From assembly GCA_006503475.1 (NCBI GenBank), contig RSEH01000133.1:1-64000 (forward strand): DNA of 64,000 bases, written 5' to 3'. Shown piece by piece: positions 47,422 through 57,700 of the stretch. The stretch comes from Stentor roeselii. Its lineage: Eukaryota > Ciliophora > Heterotrichea > Heterotrichida > Stentoridae. Made by a program: the position numbers and the translations under genes. The notes beneath the pieces were generated by a model. The model was not told the origin of the DNA. It saw only the letters and a program-made list of their open reading frames with translations, and did not search any database. Every line of letters begins with the position of its first letter. The stretch's first letter is position 1.

Positions 47422-48344
47422 TTATTTGTCCAGATGAACTCTCGAATCAAACTAGGAATATTCATACTCTTAAAGTGCCTCTGACCAGAACTACTAAGAA
47501 GTCCATCAGGTGAGAACTGAACAGAGTTAACCGCATCGAAATGACTAGGAAAATCAGTAAGTATTTGAAAGTGCCTGTTAAAGACTCGAATGTCACCTTG
47601 AGGATCGCCAACAGCTAAATTTCCTGAATTATCAACATCAAATAAAATCTTTTGATGATTTGGATGGTCTCTGGGAATACTTTGAAGATGTTTTGGAAAT
47701 TTTAACATTCTTAGATCCCAGATTTCGATGTGGTTGTTTTTTCTGCCACCGATGTATAGATTGAGGTCTTGAATCATCAACTGAGAGATACGGGGTACTG
47801 ATGGGACTTCACTTATTAACTTGCCTGATGATTGGTCTATTAGAAAGGCTGTTGAGGAGTGACTTCCTATTACTATTAGACTTGATGATTGGGTTATTGA
47901 GGTTGATACTGTTCTAGGACGCATTTTTTTTGATTTGATTGGAATGATTAGATGTTCTCCGGATTTTAGGTCGATTTTATGGATTATGTTTCCGAGACAT
48001 GTGAAGATTGAGGTTTTATCACAAAAACCACAATATGGAGTTTTTACCTCGAATAAGTGACTGTATATTGGGTATTTTTGAACTGTTTTGCCTGTTTCTA
48101 AGGATCTTAGAAATAGAGGGTGGTCTTTTACTAGGATGATATAAAATTGTTCATTAGCCCAAAAATAATCATAAACTTGGTTGGCTTCTGCAAACTGAAT
48201 CATTTTCTTAATTTCACATCCTTCTTCAATCTGATAAACCTCAGTGATCAATTCTTGTCTTGTCAAAACATAAGGATAATTAACCTTCACCGGTGAAAAA
48301 AAACCATGACTTGCTTGCGATTCTTTCTTCAACTGCAACTTCAT
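47418..48344 (-). CDS. WRAP53: TCAB1/WRAP53-like WD40 protein
   Basis: 308 residues, a compact WD40 propeller. Diagnostic blocks match the telomerase Cajal-body protein family: YDYFW near 59, VKDHPLFLRSLETGK near 72, the GGRKNNHIEIWDLRM block near 205, QKILFDVDNSGNLAVGDPQG near 233 and LLSSSGQRHFK near 285. In animals TCAB1 binds the CAB box of telomerase RNA and small Cajal-body RNAs and directs them to Cajal bodies. The protein here lacks the long N- and C-terminal extensions of the human protein. The symbol denotes family, not proven orthology. The divergent partner across 66 bp is a SHIPPO gene. Confidence 0.8.
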   Translation of the reverse strand: MKLQLKKESQASHGFFSPVKVNYPYVLTRQELITEVYQIEEGCEIKKMIQFAEANQVYDYFWANEQFYIILVKDHPLFLRSLETGKTVQKYPIYSHLFEVKTPYCGFCDKTSIFTCLGNIIHKIDLKSGEHLIIPIKSKKMRPRTVSTSITQSSSLIVIGSHSSTAFLIDQSSGKLISEVPSVPRISQLMIQDLNLYIGGRKNNHIEIWDLRMLKFPKHLQSIPRDHPNHQKILFDVDNSGNLAVGDPQGDIRVFNRHFQILTDFPSHFDAVNSVQFSPDGLLSSSGQRHFKSMNIPSLIREFIWTNN

Positions 48345-48410
48345 TTATATTCATTATAATAAACTTTAAAATCCAATCCAGTCATTTCATCAAATACGGT
48401 ATTAAATTAA

Positions 48411-49178
48411 ATGGAGCCAAAAGAACTCAATCAAAAACCTCAAAACGCAGCCCCTTTTTTATCAGGCAGCAAAAAGTACTCAGACCATTTCGAAGTGATA
48501 CCCGGTCCAGGTTCTTATCAACCAGACGATAATTCCCATCCCCAAAGAAAAAATTTTCCATCATTTGGAACTCGCCAGATAAGAGGAAAAGTTTTTTCAG
48601 TTGACCCTTCTCCAGGTCCAGGTTCATACGAATTCGAAGCAAGAAACAAAAAGTCAATCTCAGGCTTTAAGAAGAAAAAAATTATTTACAATTCAAGTCC
48701 AAGCTTCCCTTCGAAGACTGTCGTTTTTCAAACTGATGTGAAACCTATACAACCTGCTGGCTCTTTCTTGGTGAAAACTAAAGAAAATAGTCCTTTGAAA
48801 GGAATTTCTTTTACTAAAGCTCCTAGAAAAGAAGTTTTTGAGAAAAAATCTAATCAGAAAATTGGACCTGGAACTTATGAAGTTGGGATTAATCATAAGA
48901 TGAAAGGAGGGAGTTTTAATCGAAGTGTTAAAAAATATGAACTTGGATTTGATGTTTGTAAGGAAAGTTATCTGCAGGAAAATGATTTGACTAGTTTTCA
49001 TGTTAAGAGTATACCGAAAAGGTGGCAGAATTTTGGAAATCGTTGTGAAAGGATTATGGTTGAAATTAAAGATACAGTTGGACCTGGTCATTACAAAATA
49101 GCACCGTATTTAAAATCTCAGCATTTTTCTGTACCTTTCAACTCTTCAGATCTAAGATTTAGGAAATTATTTACTTGA
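48411..49178 (+). CDS. SHIPPO/STPG (sperm-tail PG-rich repeat) protein
   Basis: 255 residues with four PG repeats: VIPGPGSYQPDD, SPGPGSYEFEA, IGPGTYEVG and VGPGHYKIAP, spaced through a basic, Phe-rich sequence (FPSFGTRQIRG, SGFKKKK). Family members line ciliary or cytoskeletal microtubules. It is more basic than the other SHIPPO gene (44559-45422) and not a close copy of it. ATG after GTATTAAATTAA. Confidence 0.85.
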   Translation: MEPKELNQKPQNAAPFLSGSKKYSDHFEVIPGPGSYQPDDNSHPQRKNFPSFGTRQIRGKVFSVDPSPGPGSYEFEARNKKSISGFKKKKIIYNSSPSFPSKTVVFQTDVKPIQPAGSFLVKTKENSPLKGISFTKAPRKEVFEKKSNQKIGPGTYEVGINHKMKGGSFNRSVKKYELGFDVCKESYLQENDLTSFHVKSIPKRWQNFGNRCERIMVEIKDTVGPGHYKIAPYLKSQHFSVPFNSSDLRFRKLFT

Positions 49179-49534
49179 TTGACCAAAGTATTGATATATG
49201 TAAGATTATAATTTTTTATAATTCAGTATTTTCAATTTTAAGATTTATTGAAATATCCAATCATTTAAAACATAATCAAATTTCAATATATTACAAATAT
49301 CAATAAATCTTCTATCTCTTCAATAAACTAAAACTATAATGCTCCTTTTATAATATTCCAGTAAAAATCTTCACTAAAACCATCCAAACCTTAAAAAAGC
49401 TCAACTCAATAATTTCACCTCAAAGCCCCTCTCAACCCAACCACACTAAATCCCCAAACCTACCAATCCTCTACCCTCAAAAATCCATCCTCCCAAAACC
49501 CATAAAAATCAAGCCCATTCCAACCCGTTCATAA
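49179..49534 (+). promoter_or_regulatory. G-depleted 5' flank of the proteasome alpha2 gene
   Basis: In 49381-49500 only two G occur in 120 bases while C exceeds 40, with none in 49441-49500. The flank ends CCCGTTCATAA-ATG. The first about 150 bases are ordinary AT-rich 3' flank of the SHIPPO gene. No ORF. Confidence 0.6.
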
Positions 49535-50236
49535 ATGGCAAGTTCCAAGTTCTCTCTGACGACTTTTTCATCTCAAGGAAAGCTTCACCAGATCGAGTAC
49601 GCATTAGTAGCAGTTGAAAAAGGTGACACGTCGCTCGGAATAAAAGCCAAGAACGGTGTCGTATTAGCAACAGAGAAGAAACTATCTTCAATCCTGGTGG
49701 ACGAGTCAAGTTTATCAAAGACCGGCGCGATTCACACTCACATGGGCGCGTCATACGCGGGTATAAGTGCAGATTTCCGAGTCCTTCTGCAGAAGGCGCG
49801 TAAGTCAGCGATTGAGTACTACAGCATGTACTACGAAAACATCCCCAGTTCGATTTTGTGTCAGAGTCTTTCAACGATTGTGCAGGAATACACGCAATCT
49901 GGAGGCGTCAGGCCTTTCGGCATCTCTATGCTACTTGCCGGGTATGACTATGATGGACCGCATCTCTATCAAATCGACCCCTCTGGAGCCTTTTTCAGCT
50001 GGAAAGCGGCAGCTATTGGAAAAAACATGGCTAATGCTAAAAGCTTCTTGGAAAAAAGATATAATGAAGAACAGGAATTGGAAGATGCTATTCATACAGC
50101 ACTTCTTACATTGAAGGAAGGGTTTGAAGGGGAAATGAATGAGAAGAATATTGAAGTTGCTGTTGTGGGGAGTGATGGCATTTTTAGAGTACTTAGTCAG
50201 AATGAGGTGAGGGATTATTTGACTGAAGTTCAGTAA
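49535..50236 (+). CDS. PSMA2: 20S proteasome subunit alpha type 2
   Basis: 233 residues. N-terminus [20 protein letters not shown] has the alpha-subunit signature. Strong similarity to alpha2 continues: [74 protein letters not shown] and [11 protein letters not shown]. Alpha subunits form the outer rings and gate of the proteasome and lack the catalytic Thr. Length is standard (234 in animals). No intron is needed. Its stop lies 19 bp from that of the convergent DEAD-box-like gene. Confidence 0.97.
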   Translation: MASSKFSLTTFSSQGKLHQIEYALVAVEKGDTSLGIKAKNGVVLATEKKLSSILVDESSLSKTGAIHTHMGASYAGISADFRVLLQKARKSAIEYYSMYYENIPSSILCQSLSTIVQEYTQSGGVRPFGISMLLAGYDYDGPHLYQIDPSGAFFSWKAAAIGKNMANAKSFLEKRYNEEQELEDAIHTALLTLKEGFEGEMNEKNIEVAVVGSDGIFRVLSQNEVRDYLTEVQ

Positions 50237-50255
50237 TAGATAAGCATAGGATGTG

Positions 50256-51383
50256 TTAATAGGTTTCTACTTCTAGGTTATAATTTTGGATGAACTGGTA
50301 GAGTTTCGGTAGATGATCTTCCTGGAAAACAAAATAAACCTCATCCAACTGTTTATAATCGAATCTTCTTAAACGCATCATAAAGGTCTCATTATCTTTA
50401 CTTGCATCAAGGAAAATCAAGTCAACTTTTTCTCTTGCTTTAATTTTCCGTAGAAGGCTTAACTTGCTTTCACAAAGCAACACCTTAAGCACCTCGTCTC
50501 TGAAATCACTAATCACTGTATTTTGGTGATACTTTGAATAAGAAGTCGATATCAATGCTGAGCTATAATCTTTCAGTTCATTTTCTATCATTTTAAGCTT
50601 TTGCAGGTCATGTGAATAGATGATGATTTGATTAGAGTGGTGAAATGAGATACTTTTGATAAAATCTAGTTGTTCTTCATCATTTTCTACCTTTTTATAG
50701 TAAAACCTAAAGTCTTCAATCGGTTTTTCATCATCTTTAATCTCCAGAATTGGAAAGTCTCCAACTCTTGCAAGGAATTTCTCCTTGATATTATTTTCTT
50801 CTTTCGGTGAAAGGTACCAATAAGTGCAAGGTCTATGAATAAGATTCAAGAATTGTTCAGTATCTTGAATCATCGGGTCTTTAAACAGTTTGTTGGCAAT
50901 ATCACAAACAATGACTTTCAAGTGATTTAAGTCGATTTTCCGATCTTTTGACAAACGAAGGAGAACTCCTCCTGTTGCAACAAGTATCTGACTCTTCAGT
51001 TGAAGATGATCTAGTCTTTCACCAGCACTGCATAAATATGTAGATATCTTCAAAGTGCCTTTCAGGTTATTTAGTTCGGAATAAAATTCTTTTGCTAAAT
51101 CCTTGCTCGGACTTAATACAATGGCCTGAGTGCTTTGATCAGATAAGTCGATACTATTTAAAATTCCTATCATTGTTGATGAACCTCTGCCTAGCCCAGC
51201 AGGAGAGATGATTAGAATACTTTTGAGCTTTAATATATGATCTAATGCAAACTTATGCACAAGTTTTACGTTCTGATGACTGCTCTGAAGTGTCTCCATG
51301 ATTTCTTCTCGGAGACTTAGAGATTCAAATGAGTCTATCTCGATTAAAGGCTGGCTGGAAAAGACCTTTTCTCTATTTTGCAT
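50256..51383 (-). CDS. DEAD-box helicase-like protein with degenerate catalytic motifs
   Basis: 375 residues with the eIF4A/DEAD-box two-RecA layout, but the ATPase motifs are broken. The Walker A position reads SPAGLGRGSS (Lys replaced by Arg66), DEAD reads DIAN (161-164), SAT reads LSP (191-193), and TPGR reads ATGGVLLRL. Motif Ia (LSPSKDLAKEF) remains recognisable, as does the start of the second domain (IEDFRFYYKKVENDEEQ), while conserved Arg residues of motif VI are not obvious. The frame itself is intact, so this is probably a non-catalytic scaffold rather than a pseudogene. Closest active subgroup cannot be stated (eIF4A-, DDX39- or DBP5-like). Confidence 0.75.
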   Translation of the reverse strand: MQNREKVFSSQPLIEIDSFESLSLREEIMETLQSSHQNVKLVHKFALDHILKLKSILIISPAGLGRGSSTMIGILNSIDLSDQSTQAIVLSPSKDLAKEFYSELNNLKGTLKISTYLCSAGERLDHLQLKSQILVATGGVLLRLSKDRKIDLNHLKVIVCDIANKLFKDPMIQDTEQFLNLIHRPCTYWYLSPKEENNIKEKFLARVGDFPILEIKDDEKPIEDFRFYYKKVENDEEQLDFIKSISFHHSNQIIIYSHDLQKLKMIENELKDYSSALISTSYSKYHQNTVISDFRDEVLKVLLCESKLSLLRKIKAREKVDLIFLDASKDNETFMMRLRRFDYKQLDEVYFVFQEDHLPKLYQFIQNYNLEVETY

Positions 51384-51742
51384 ATTGAATAAATTAAGTT
51401 TATCACTAACCTGAAAGGTCTGAAAACACTTTCAGACCTAATCCTTATAAACTTCTGATCTCATAAAAAACCTAATCCAATAATCTAAAACTCTTCATTT
51501 TCTTCTAAAACCCTTCATCTCCTTCTAAACCCTTCATCTCCTCTAAAACTTAAAATCTCCTTCTAAAACTCTTCATCTCCTTCTAAGCCCCTTCATCTCC
51601 TTCTTACCCCCTTGACCCTTCTTAAAATCCCTAAAAAATCAAATTTCCCCCAACCTTCAAAACTCTAAAAAATTCTAAATCCACACGATTGTTGAAAAAA
51701 TTTGACCCATATTGAGAAAATATGAATCACAAGTTTTAATAA
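51384..51742 (+). promoter_or_regulatory. CT-rich, G-depleted 5' flank of HPPD with short tandem repeats
   Basis: About 51493-51611 consists of imperfect repeats of a CTTCATCTCCTTCTAAAAC-type unit of about 20 bases, six or so copies. Only two G occur in 51481-51660. The ATG at 51743 follows GTTTTAATAA. The region also serves as 5' flank of the divergent DEAD-box-like gene, but the skew matches the HPPD sense strand. Confidence 0.65.
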
Positions 51743-52888
51743 ATGACCTATTTCGACAAGCAAGCCGAACGTCCTTCAGGTGGTTCATTTCTCGGTTTTC
51801 ACCACCTTGAATTTTACGTTTCCAACGCGAAACAAGCGTCGTCTTACTACAGGACCCGTTTCGGGTTTAATCCAGTGGCTTACAGGGGTCTTGAAACAGG
51901 AAGCACGGAGGTTTGCAGTCACGTGATCCGTCAAAAAAACGTTGTTTTGGTCTTTACTTCAAGTTTACAGCCAGTCGAGCACGAGGTCTCCAGACATGTC
52001 TTGAAGCACTCGGACGGGGTCAAGGATGTCGCCTTTCACGTTGAAGACGCTAGGGCCTTGTATGAAAAAGCGGTTTCTAGAGGCGCTAAGAGTGTCAGGG
52101 AACCTGTTGAACTTAAAGATGAGTTTGGAAGTGTCATTGTTGCTTCTGTTCAGACTTATGGGGATACCATACATACTCTTTTTCAGAATGTTGATTATAC
52201 TGGACCATTCATGCCTGGGTTTAGAGAGGTTAATGATGAAGAACCTTTGAATAAGTTATTTGAACCTATGAATCTTGAGTTTATTGATCATGTGGTTGGC
52301 AATCAGCCAGATGGTGATATGACTCCAACAGCTGAATGGTACGAAAAACATCTTGACTTCCACCGATACTGGTCAGTGGACGAGAACAAGATATACACCC
52401 AGTTCTCTGCTTTGAGGTCAATCGTCGTCGCTGACTGGGACGAAAACGTGAAAATGCCGATCAATGAGCCAGCTCCAGGACTAAAAAAAAGCCAGATCCA
52501 AGAATACGTCGATTTTTATGGAGGCCCTGGAGTGCAGCACATTGCAGTGAGAACAAATGATATTGTCAAGAGTATCTCTCAGCTTAAGGCCAGAGGGGTC
52601 GAATTCTTGTCAGTACCAACTTCTTATTATGAAAATCTTCGAAAGAGGCTTGAATCGAGTCCCACTGTGATTGAAGAAGACTTGCAGATTATTCAAAGTT
52701 TAAACATTTTGATTGATTTTGATGATTCTGGGTATCTTCTGCAGATTTTCACTAAACCTGTTGAAGATCGACCTACTTTGTTCTGGGAAGTCATTCAGAG
52801 ACATAATCATAATGGGTTTGGAATTGGAAACTTTAAAGCATTGTTTGAGTCTTTAGAACAGGAACAAGCGAAAAGAGGAAACCTTTAG
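51743..52888 (+). CDS. HPD: 4-hydroxyphenylpyruvate dioxygenase
   Basis: 381 residues, two vicinal-oxygen-chelate domains. It converts 4-hydroxyphenylpyruvate to homogentisate in tyrosine breakdown, using Fe(II) and O2. The three iron ligands are His183 (EFIDHVVGN), His266 (GVQHIAVRT) and Glu349 (TLFWEVIQR), all in conserved context. Other family motifs: FLGFHHLEFYVSNAKQASSYY at the N-terminus, GVKDVAFHVEDA, DDSGYLLQIFTKP and the C-terminal GFGIGNFKALFESLEQEQ. Length is typical (about 390). No intron needed. Coding sequence is richer in G+C than surroundings, fitting strong expression. Confidence 0.97.
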   Translation: MTYFDKQAERPSGGSFLGFHHLEFYVSNAKQASSYYRTRFGFNPVAYRGLETGSTEVCSHVIRQKNVVLVFTSSLQPVEHEVSRHVLKHSDGVKDVAFHVEDARALYEKAVSRGAKSVREPVELKDEFGSVIVASVQTYGDTIHTLFQNVDYTGPFMPGFREVNDEEPLNKLFEPMNLEFIDHVVGNQPDGDMTPTAEWYEKHLDFHRYWSVDENKIYTQFSALRSIVVADWDENVKMPINEPAPGLKKSQIQEYVDFYGGPGVQHIAVRTNDIVKSISQLKARGVEFLSVPTSYYENLRKRLESSPTVIEEDLQIIQSLNILIDFDDSGYLLQIFTKPVEDRPTLFWEVIQRHNHNGFGIGNFKALFESLEQEQAKRGNL

Positions 52889-52945
52889 AATAATTAATAG
52901 TTTATTGAAGTTAACACTTATTAAACGACCATTAATTATTGGAAC

Positions 52946-53626
52946 ATGGACGATAAAGGTGTGTTAGAACTGTTCAAGCAACTATTCTGTTATTGCCAAG
53001 CTGAGAACAAAAGGATTCATTCCGATCCTCCAAGAACCCCAGAAAAATTTGACCTGGTCCTCATGTCTAACGAAAAAATTTACTCAAAGTTCAAATCGTT
53101 AGTCTTAGACCTTCTAGAGTTTAAAAAAAAGGCTCTAAGCCAGCCAACCCGAAAGCTTTCAAACACGAGTGACGTGAAAGAGTTTTCTTTACTTGACGAA
53201 AACCATCAACTCAAATTTGCCAACCAAGAGCTAAAAATAAAATTAGAAGTCCTGAGAAGGAATTTGATGGAAGCCCATTTAAAACTAGCAGACCACGAAA
53301 AGAGTATGAAAGAAAGGCTTAGTGACGTTTTTGATAGTCAAAAGCTCAACTTTGACTGTAAAAATGAAGAAATTAACGACCTGGTGATTAAAACCAAAGG
53401 GTTTAAAAGTCCACCAAAGGTCCCCTGCAACTGGAAAACTGAAGAACGGAAAAACACTCAAACTATCAAATCTGTTAGATTCGAGTATTTTGGAAAGAAA
53501 AAAGGAAGAAAGGAAGTCAGTCTCAGCGAAGGGTTCAATAAAACTAACAGTTTTTTGAACTCTCCTTCTAAAGGACCACCTTCGCATGTCAGAAGCAGTT
53601 CAGATGTTTTAATAAAACTTTCTTAG
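52946..53626 (+). CDS. Coiled-coil protein of unknown function
   Basis: 226 residues. A helical, Leu-rich segment with coiled-coil character lies at about 75-125 (ENHQLKFANQELKIKLEVLR). The C-terminal half is basic and Ser-rich, likely disordered (SPSKGPPSHVRSSSDVL). The N-terminus has LFCYCQAENKR, not a known zinc motif. Not recognised. The ATG lies after TTAATTATTGGAAC, 57 bp past HPPD. Confidence 0.65.
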   Translation: MDDKGVLELFKQLFCYCQAENKRIHSDPPRTPEKFDLVLMSNEKIYSKFKSLVLDLLEFKKKALSQPTRKLSNTSDVKEFSLLDENHQLKFANQELKIKLEVLRRNLMEAHLKLADHEKSMKERLSDVFDSQKLNFDCKNEEINDLVIKTKGFKSPPKVPCNWKTEERKNTQTIKSVRFEYFGKKKGRKEVSLSEGFNKTNSFLNSPSKGPPSHVRSSSDVLIKLS

Positions 53627-53648
53627 ATAACAGGCAGGTTATAATTGA

Positions 53649-54788
53649 ATGGAAGCCAGAAAATACCACATTTTTAGATACTCCTGTATTTTTGGAATCA
53701 TTCTTTTTGGATCTCTTAGCATTATGGGCAAAGCAGTTTTAAAAGTTCAAGGAATTTATTACCCGATCTTCCAGACCTCTTTCTTATTCATAGGCCAATC
53801 GCTATCTTTTCTGCTTTTTTGGGTGAAAAGAAAAATTTTTCGTGTGAAAATTGAAAAATCTTTAAAATATTCAGAACTTCCTGAAATTTACCAAAACTGG
53901 TTGACGAAACTAGAGACTTGGTCCTTTTGTATTCCAGGAATACTTGAGTTTATCGGGTCTTTACTTGAAACAGTCGCTTACAACTTTTTATCACCAGCTT
54001 CAATAGTTTCATTAAAGTGTTTGACAACGATTTTTATATTATATTACCGAGTTTTTCACATTAATCGAACAGTCTTCAAACATCAGAAGTTAGGACTGGC
54101 GATTTATTCATTAGGGATTCTTTTAATCATCGCTGATGTGATCGCTGAAAAAGCCTCTTATGATGCAGAAGTTTCGAAGATCGTTTGTATCTGCCTCATG
54201 TTCATCGCTGAAGCTTTCACTGCTTCGAACTTGATCATGATGGAGTTCCTGATGGTCAAACTTAACACCTCCGCTGAAGTCGTGAACGGGATGAAAGGAT
54301 TGACAGGGTTGAGTCTCTGTCTTATTTCTTACATTCCTATCGGCTATCTTCTGAAAACAGTCTTCAAAACTTACAACTTTTACTCACCTTTTCAATCAAT
54401 GAATGAAAATCAAGTCTTTGTCATACTTTCAGTCAGTCTCGTTATTGACTTGTTTTTTTTCAGTGATGTTGTAACAAGAACTTTAAAGTTCTCAGAAGCT
54501 CTGACAGTAGCTACAGTCGAATCAGGTAAAATTATCATTGTCTGGGCAATCGAGTTGGCCTTGCTCCAAAAAATTTCCTTCCTAGAGATCTTCGGCGGAC
54601 TTCTGATAATTCTCGGTCTTCTTATTTTCAACGAAGTCATCATCATCCCTTTCTGCGGATTAAAAAAGTCAGCGAAAGAAAGCATGGCACAAAACAAGTT
54701 ATTCTTAAAAACCCGTTCAAAAAACAACAAAATCACTTCAATTTTATTCATCTCCCCTTCCGACACCGTGAATAATGATTTAAAATAA
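53649..54788 (+). CDS. Drug/metabolite-transporter superfamily protein, SLC35F-like
   Basis: 379 residues with about ten hydrophobic spans. The first half has FGIILFGSLSIMGKAVL and FLSPASIVSLKCLTTIFILYY, followed by a second span pair ending LGLAIYSLGILLIIADV. The last quarter has EALTVATVESGKIIIVWAIE and a LEIFGGLLIILGLLIF helix, the usual DMT/EamA repeat. SLC35F6-like proteins have a similar SPA-IVSLKC block. The substrate is unknown. The tail is Lys/Ser-rich and cytoplasmic. It starts after GGTTATAATTGA, 22 bp from the preceding gene. Confidence 0.75.
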   Translation: MEARKYHIFRYSCIFGIILFGSLSIMGKAVLKVQGIYYPIFQTSFLFIGQSLSFLLFWVKRKIFRVKIEKSLKYSELPEIYQNWLTKLETWSFCIPGILEFIGSLLETVAYNFLSPASIVSLKCLTTIFILYYRVFHINRTVFKHQKLGLAIYSLGILLIIADVIAEKASYDAEVSKIVCICLMFIAEAFTASNLIMMEFLMVKLNTSAEVVNGMKGLTGLSLCLISYIPIGYLLKTVFKTYNFYSPFQSMNENQVFVILSVSLVIDLFFFSDVVTRTLKFSEALTVATVESGKIIIVWAIELALLQKISFLEIFGGLLIILGLLIFNEVIIIPFCGLKKSAKESMAQNKLFLKTRSKNNKITSILFISPSDTVNNDLK

Positions 54789-54799
54789 TCTATAATCCA

Positions 54800-57700
54800 A
54801 TGATGCGAGGTAAAAAAGTGATGATTCCCCGAAGCCAGGCAAAGCGTTCAAGTTGCATATCTCTTGACAAGATCATCGGAATCACTTCAAAAGGCAACAA
54901 TTCTCTAGCAGTAAATTCTCAGTCCTCAGAAATAGCTTTCATAGCTTCAGGCGTGGTATGTTTTTACAGCGCCTTGTCAAATAAGCAAGAGTTTTACCTG
55001 TTCAACCAGAACTCAAAAGTCTTCTCTTGCCTCGCTTTCAGCTCCAACGGGCGGTACCTTGCGACAGGAGAAGGAACATGCAAGCAGCCTGAAATCGCCA
55101 TCTGGGAACTGGCCGGGCCGAAACAAGCGACATTGATAAGGACGCTCAAGGGTCACAAATATGGAATCGAGTGGCTGGCCTTTTCCCCTGACAGTCAGTT
55201 TTTAGTTTCCATCGGAAATGAACACGACAAGGGCATGTTCGTCTGGTCTTGGGTGCAGGAAAAGAGAGTCACTTCGAATAAAATCACGAAAAGGATTTTA
55301 TCTTTGGCCTTTTCACCTTCTGGAGACTTTTTCGTCACTGGTGGAGTGAAAAATATCAAAATGTGGCATTTTGAGAAGGGAAAGCCGGTGACTACTTCTT
55401 CGTCTTCTTCTGCTGAGACAAAGTGCATGGCGAGTAAAAATGTTGATCTTGCTGAAATGAAGGATAAGAATTTTTTAAGTGTTGCTGTTAATGCGGAGAA
55501 TATTTTTGCACTCACTCAGGATGGCATCTTGTGTGTCTTTACTTTGGAGAGGGTCATGGATAAGTGGATGGATCTGCATGCTGGAGCGGGATTCGTTTTG
55601 ATGGCGGCTGGAAAGTATTTGGTTTGTGGATGTGCTGATGGAATTATTAGGTGCTTTGATTCCGCTACACTTGATCATATTGCTACCTTGCCTAGACCTC
55701 CTCCTTTGGGACAGGCTAATATTAGTCCTGATAGGAAGAAAGCTGTTATTGCTTCTGAACCCAGCTCTCTCTTCGCAGATACAATCGGCCTGACACTACT
55801 AGACAACAACAGCAAACTCTACGCCCTTTACTCTGACAGAACAGTATTCATCTGGGACATCAGCCGTTTAGAATCCATAACAGTCTTCCGAGCCTTCCTG
55901 CACCACTCATCATCAATAAACCAGATACAGATCCTTCCAACCAGCACACAAGAGTTAACCTTATTCGTGACAGCAAGTAGCGACAAAACAATCCGTTTCT
56001 GGCATCTTTGCCAATCAGATCCAAAAAAGCTTGAAGTAAACCTGATCCGAAACGTTTACAGTCGCGAGCTAAGCCGAATAATTTACATAACAAAATCATT
56101 AGACCACTTCAAGCAACGCATTCCAGAAGGTGAAGGCTGCATAAAGTGCATATCAGTGAGTGGAGATGGAAAACACATCGCCTCAGGAGACAGTGAAGGC
56201 AACCTTCGAGTGCATCGAACAGACACTTTAGAAGAGATCATTCATATGACGGCGCATGACAGTGATGTAGTGACTTTAGACTATAACACCCACATTCCAA
56301 GAGAAGGCGACTGTGAAAAAGGAAGAGCTTTGCTCGCCTCTGGCTCGCGTGATCGATTGATTCATATTTTTGATGTTGAAGCTGATTATAAACCTGTTCT
56401 CACCATTGATGATCATAATTCTTCTATTGCTGACCTGACGTTCGTCAGGTCAGAGGGACAGGATAGACTTATTTCTTGTGCAGCTGATAGAAGTATCGTC
56501 TTTCGCACTGTAAATGCTGGAAATGCTAGTCGGTACTTCCAGACTATTGAAAAAACGAAGAAATGCTATTCGATCACTCCGCATCCTATTCATAGAATCG
56601 TTCTTATTGGAGAGGATAAGTCTGTTAAACTTAGTGTTATTGAAAATGGAAAAGTTTCGAGGGAAATTGAAGATTATCAGGAAAAAGGAGCGAAAATTAT
56701 TAATGACTCGAATTATAAAATCGCACTTGATCCTTCTGGACTATTGTGTGCTGTTGCTAATCTTGATAGGAATGTTAGACTTATTGAGTATTATAATGGG
56801 AAAGTACTCAGTAAGATGAATGTTGGAGAAATGATTTCTTCCATGGCTTTCACTCCTAATGCGAAAAAATTATTGATGACTACTAATGATGGTTGTATTT
56901 TCATTTGGAGACTCTCTGTCGACCTCACTAACGCCATTCGAGCTCGCCTGGCTCAGGCTCCAGTATCAAGACCACTAGAAATAGAAGACCTTCCGGAACG
57001 GCCGAAGGCCGTTCAAGAGGACCTAAAGCAAGAGCTTCTAAAGATCCACGAAGAGCCAGCAATAAGATGTCACGATAGCGTTCTTCCAAGCTGGGCGAAA
57101 GCCGAGCCATCCTCCAAAAAATCCCCTTTCGACATGGCGGGTGACAGTGCAATTCCAGGGAAATGGGGAAGAGGTCCAGTAAAAATCGAATTCGATGAAA
57201 ACCTCGACGACCAGCCGAAGCCTTCAGAAGACTTCGACTTCGAAGAAGTCGACAAAAAAGAATTCGCCCCTCTTTGTCTCCCTGACCAAAACAAAGGAAG
57301 AGACTCATTTAAAGTAACAAAGTCAATAAGCGGGCCTTGTTTCATAGAAGAAAAAGAAGAAGAAATCAAAGAAGACCCACCTGCTGAAGACGTTGAGGAA
57401 GACGAGGAGTTAAACAAGTTACCTGAACTAGAACCTGAAAGTACTTTCGTAAAAAATCCAATGAGACAAAGTTTAAGTTCTTCATTTTGGAAGAAAAAAC
57501 AAGAAGACGTTCCTAAAGTCGGATTGTTTCAATTTGAACAAGTCCAAGCCGAGCCTTGGATCGTGCCTTCCAAGCCGATGGTCTTCAGGAAGAAGCAGGT
57601 GGAAGAGGCTCAAGAAGACATCAAAGGCGCGTTGAATAAACTTCAAGAAATCGGAATTCATGCGAAACCAGTCAAAGTCTTCTCAGACCCAGAAATCCTT

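Noticed and set aside
55195-57417. Several 100-126-codon minus-strand frames inside the WDR62-like gene
   Set aside because: Antisense shadows of a clear WD40 coding sequence; they carry no motifs of their own.
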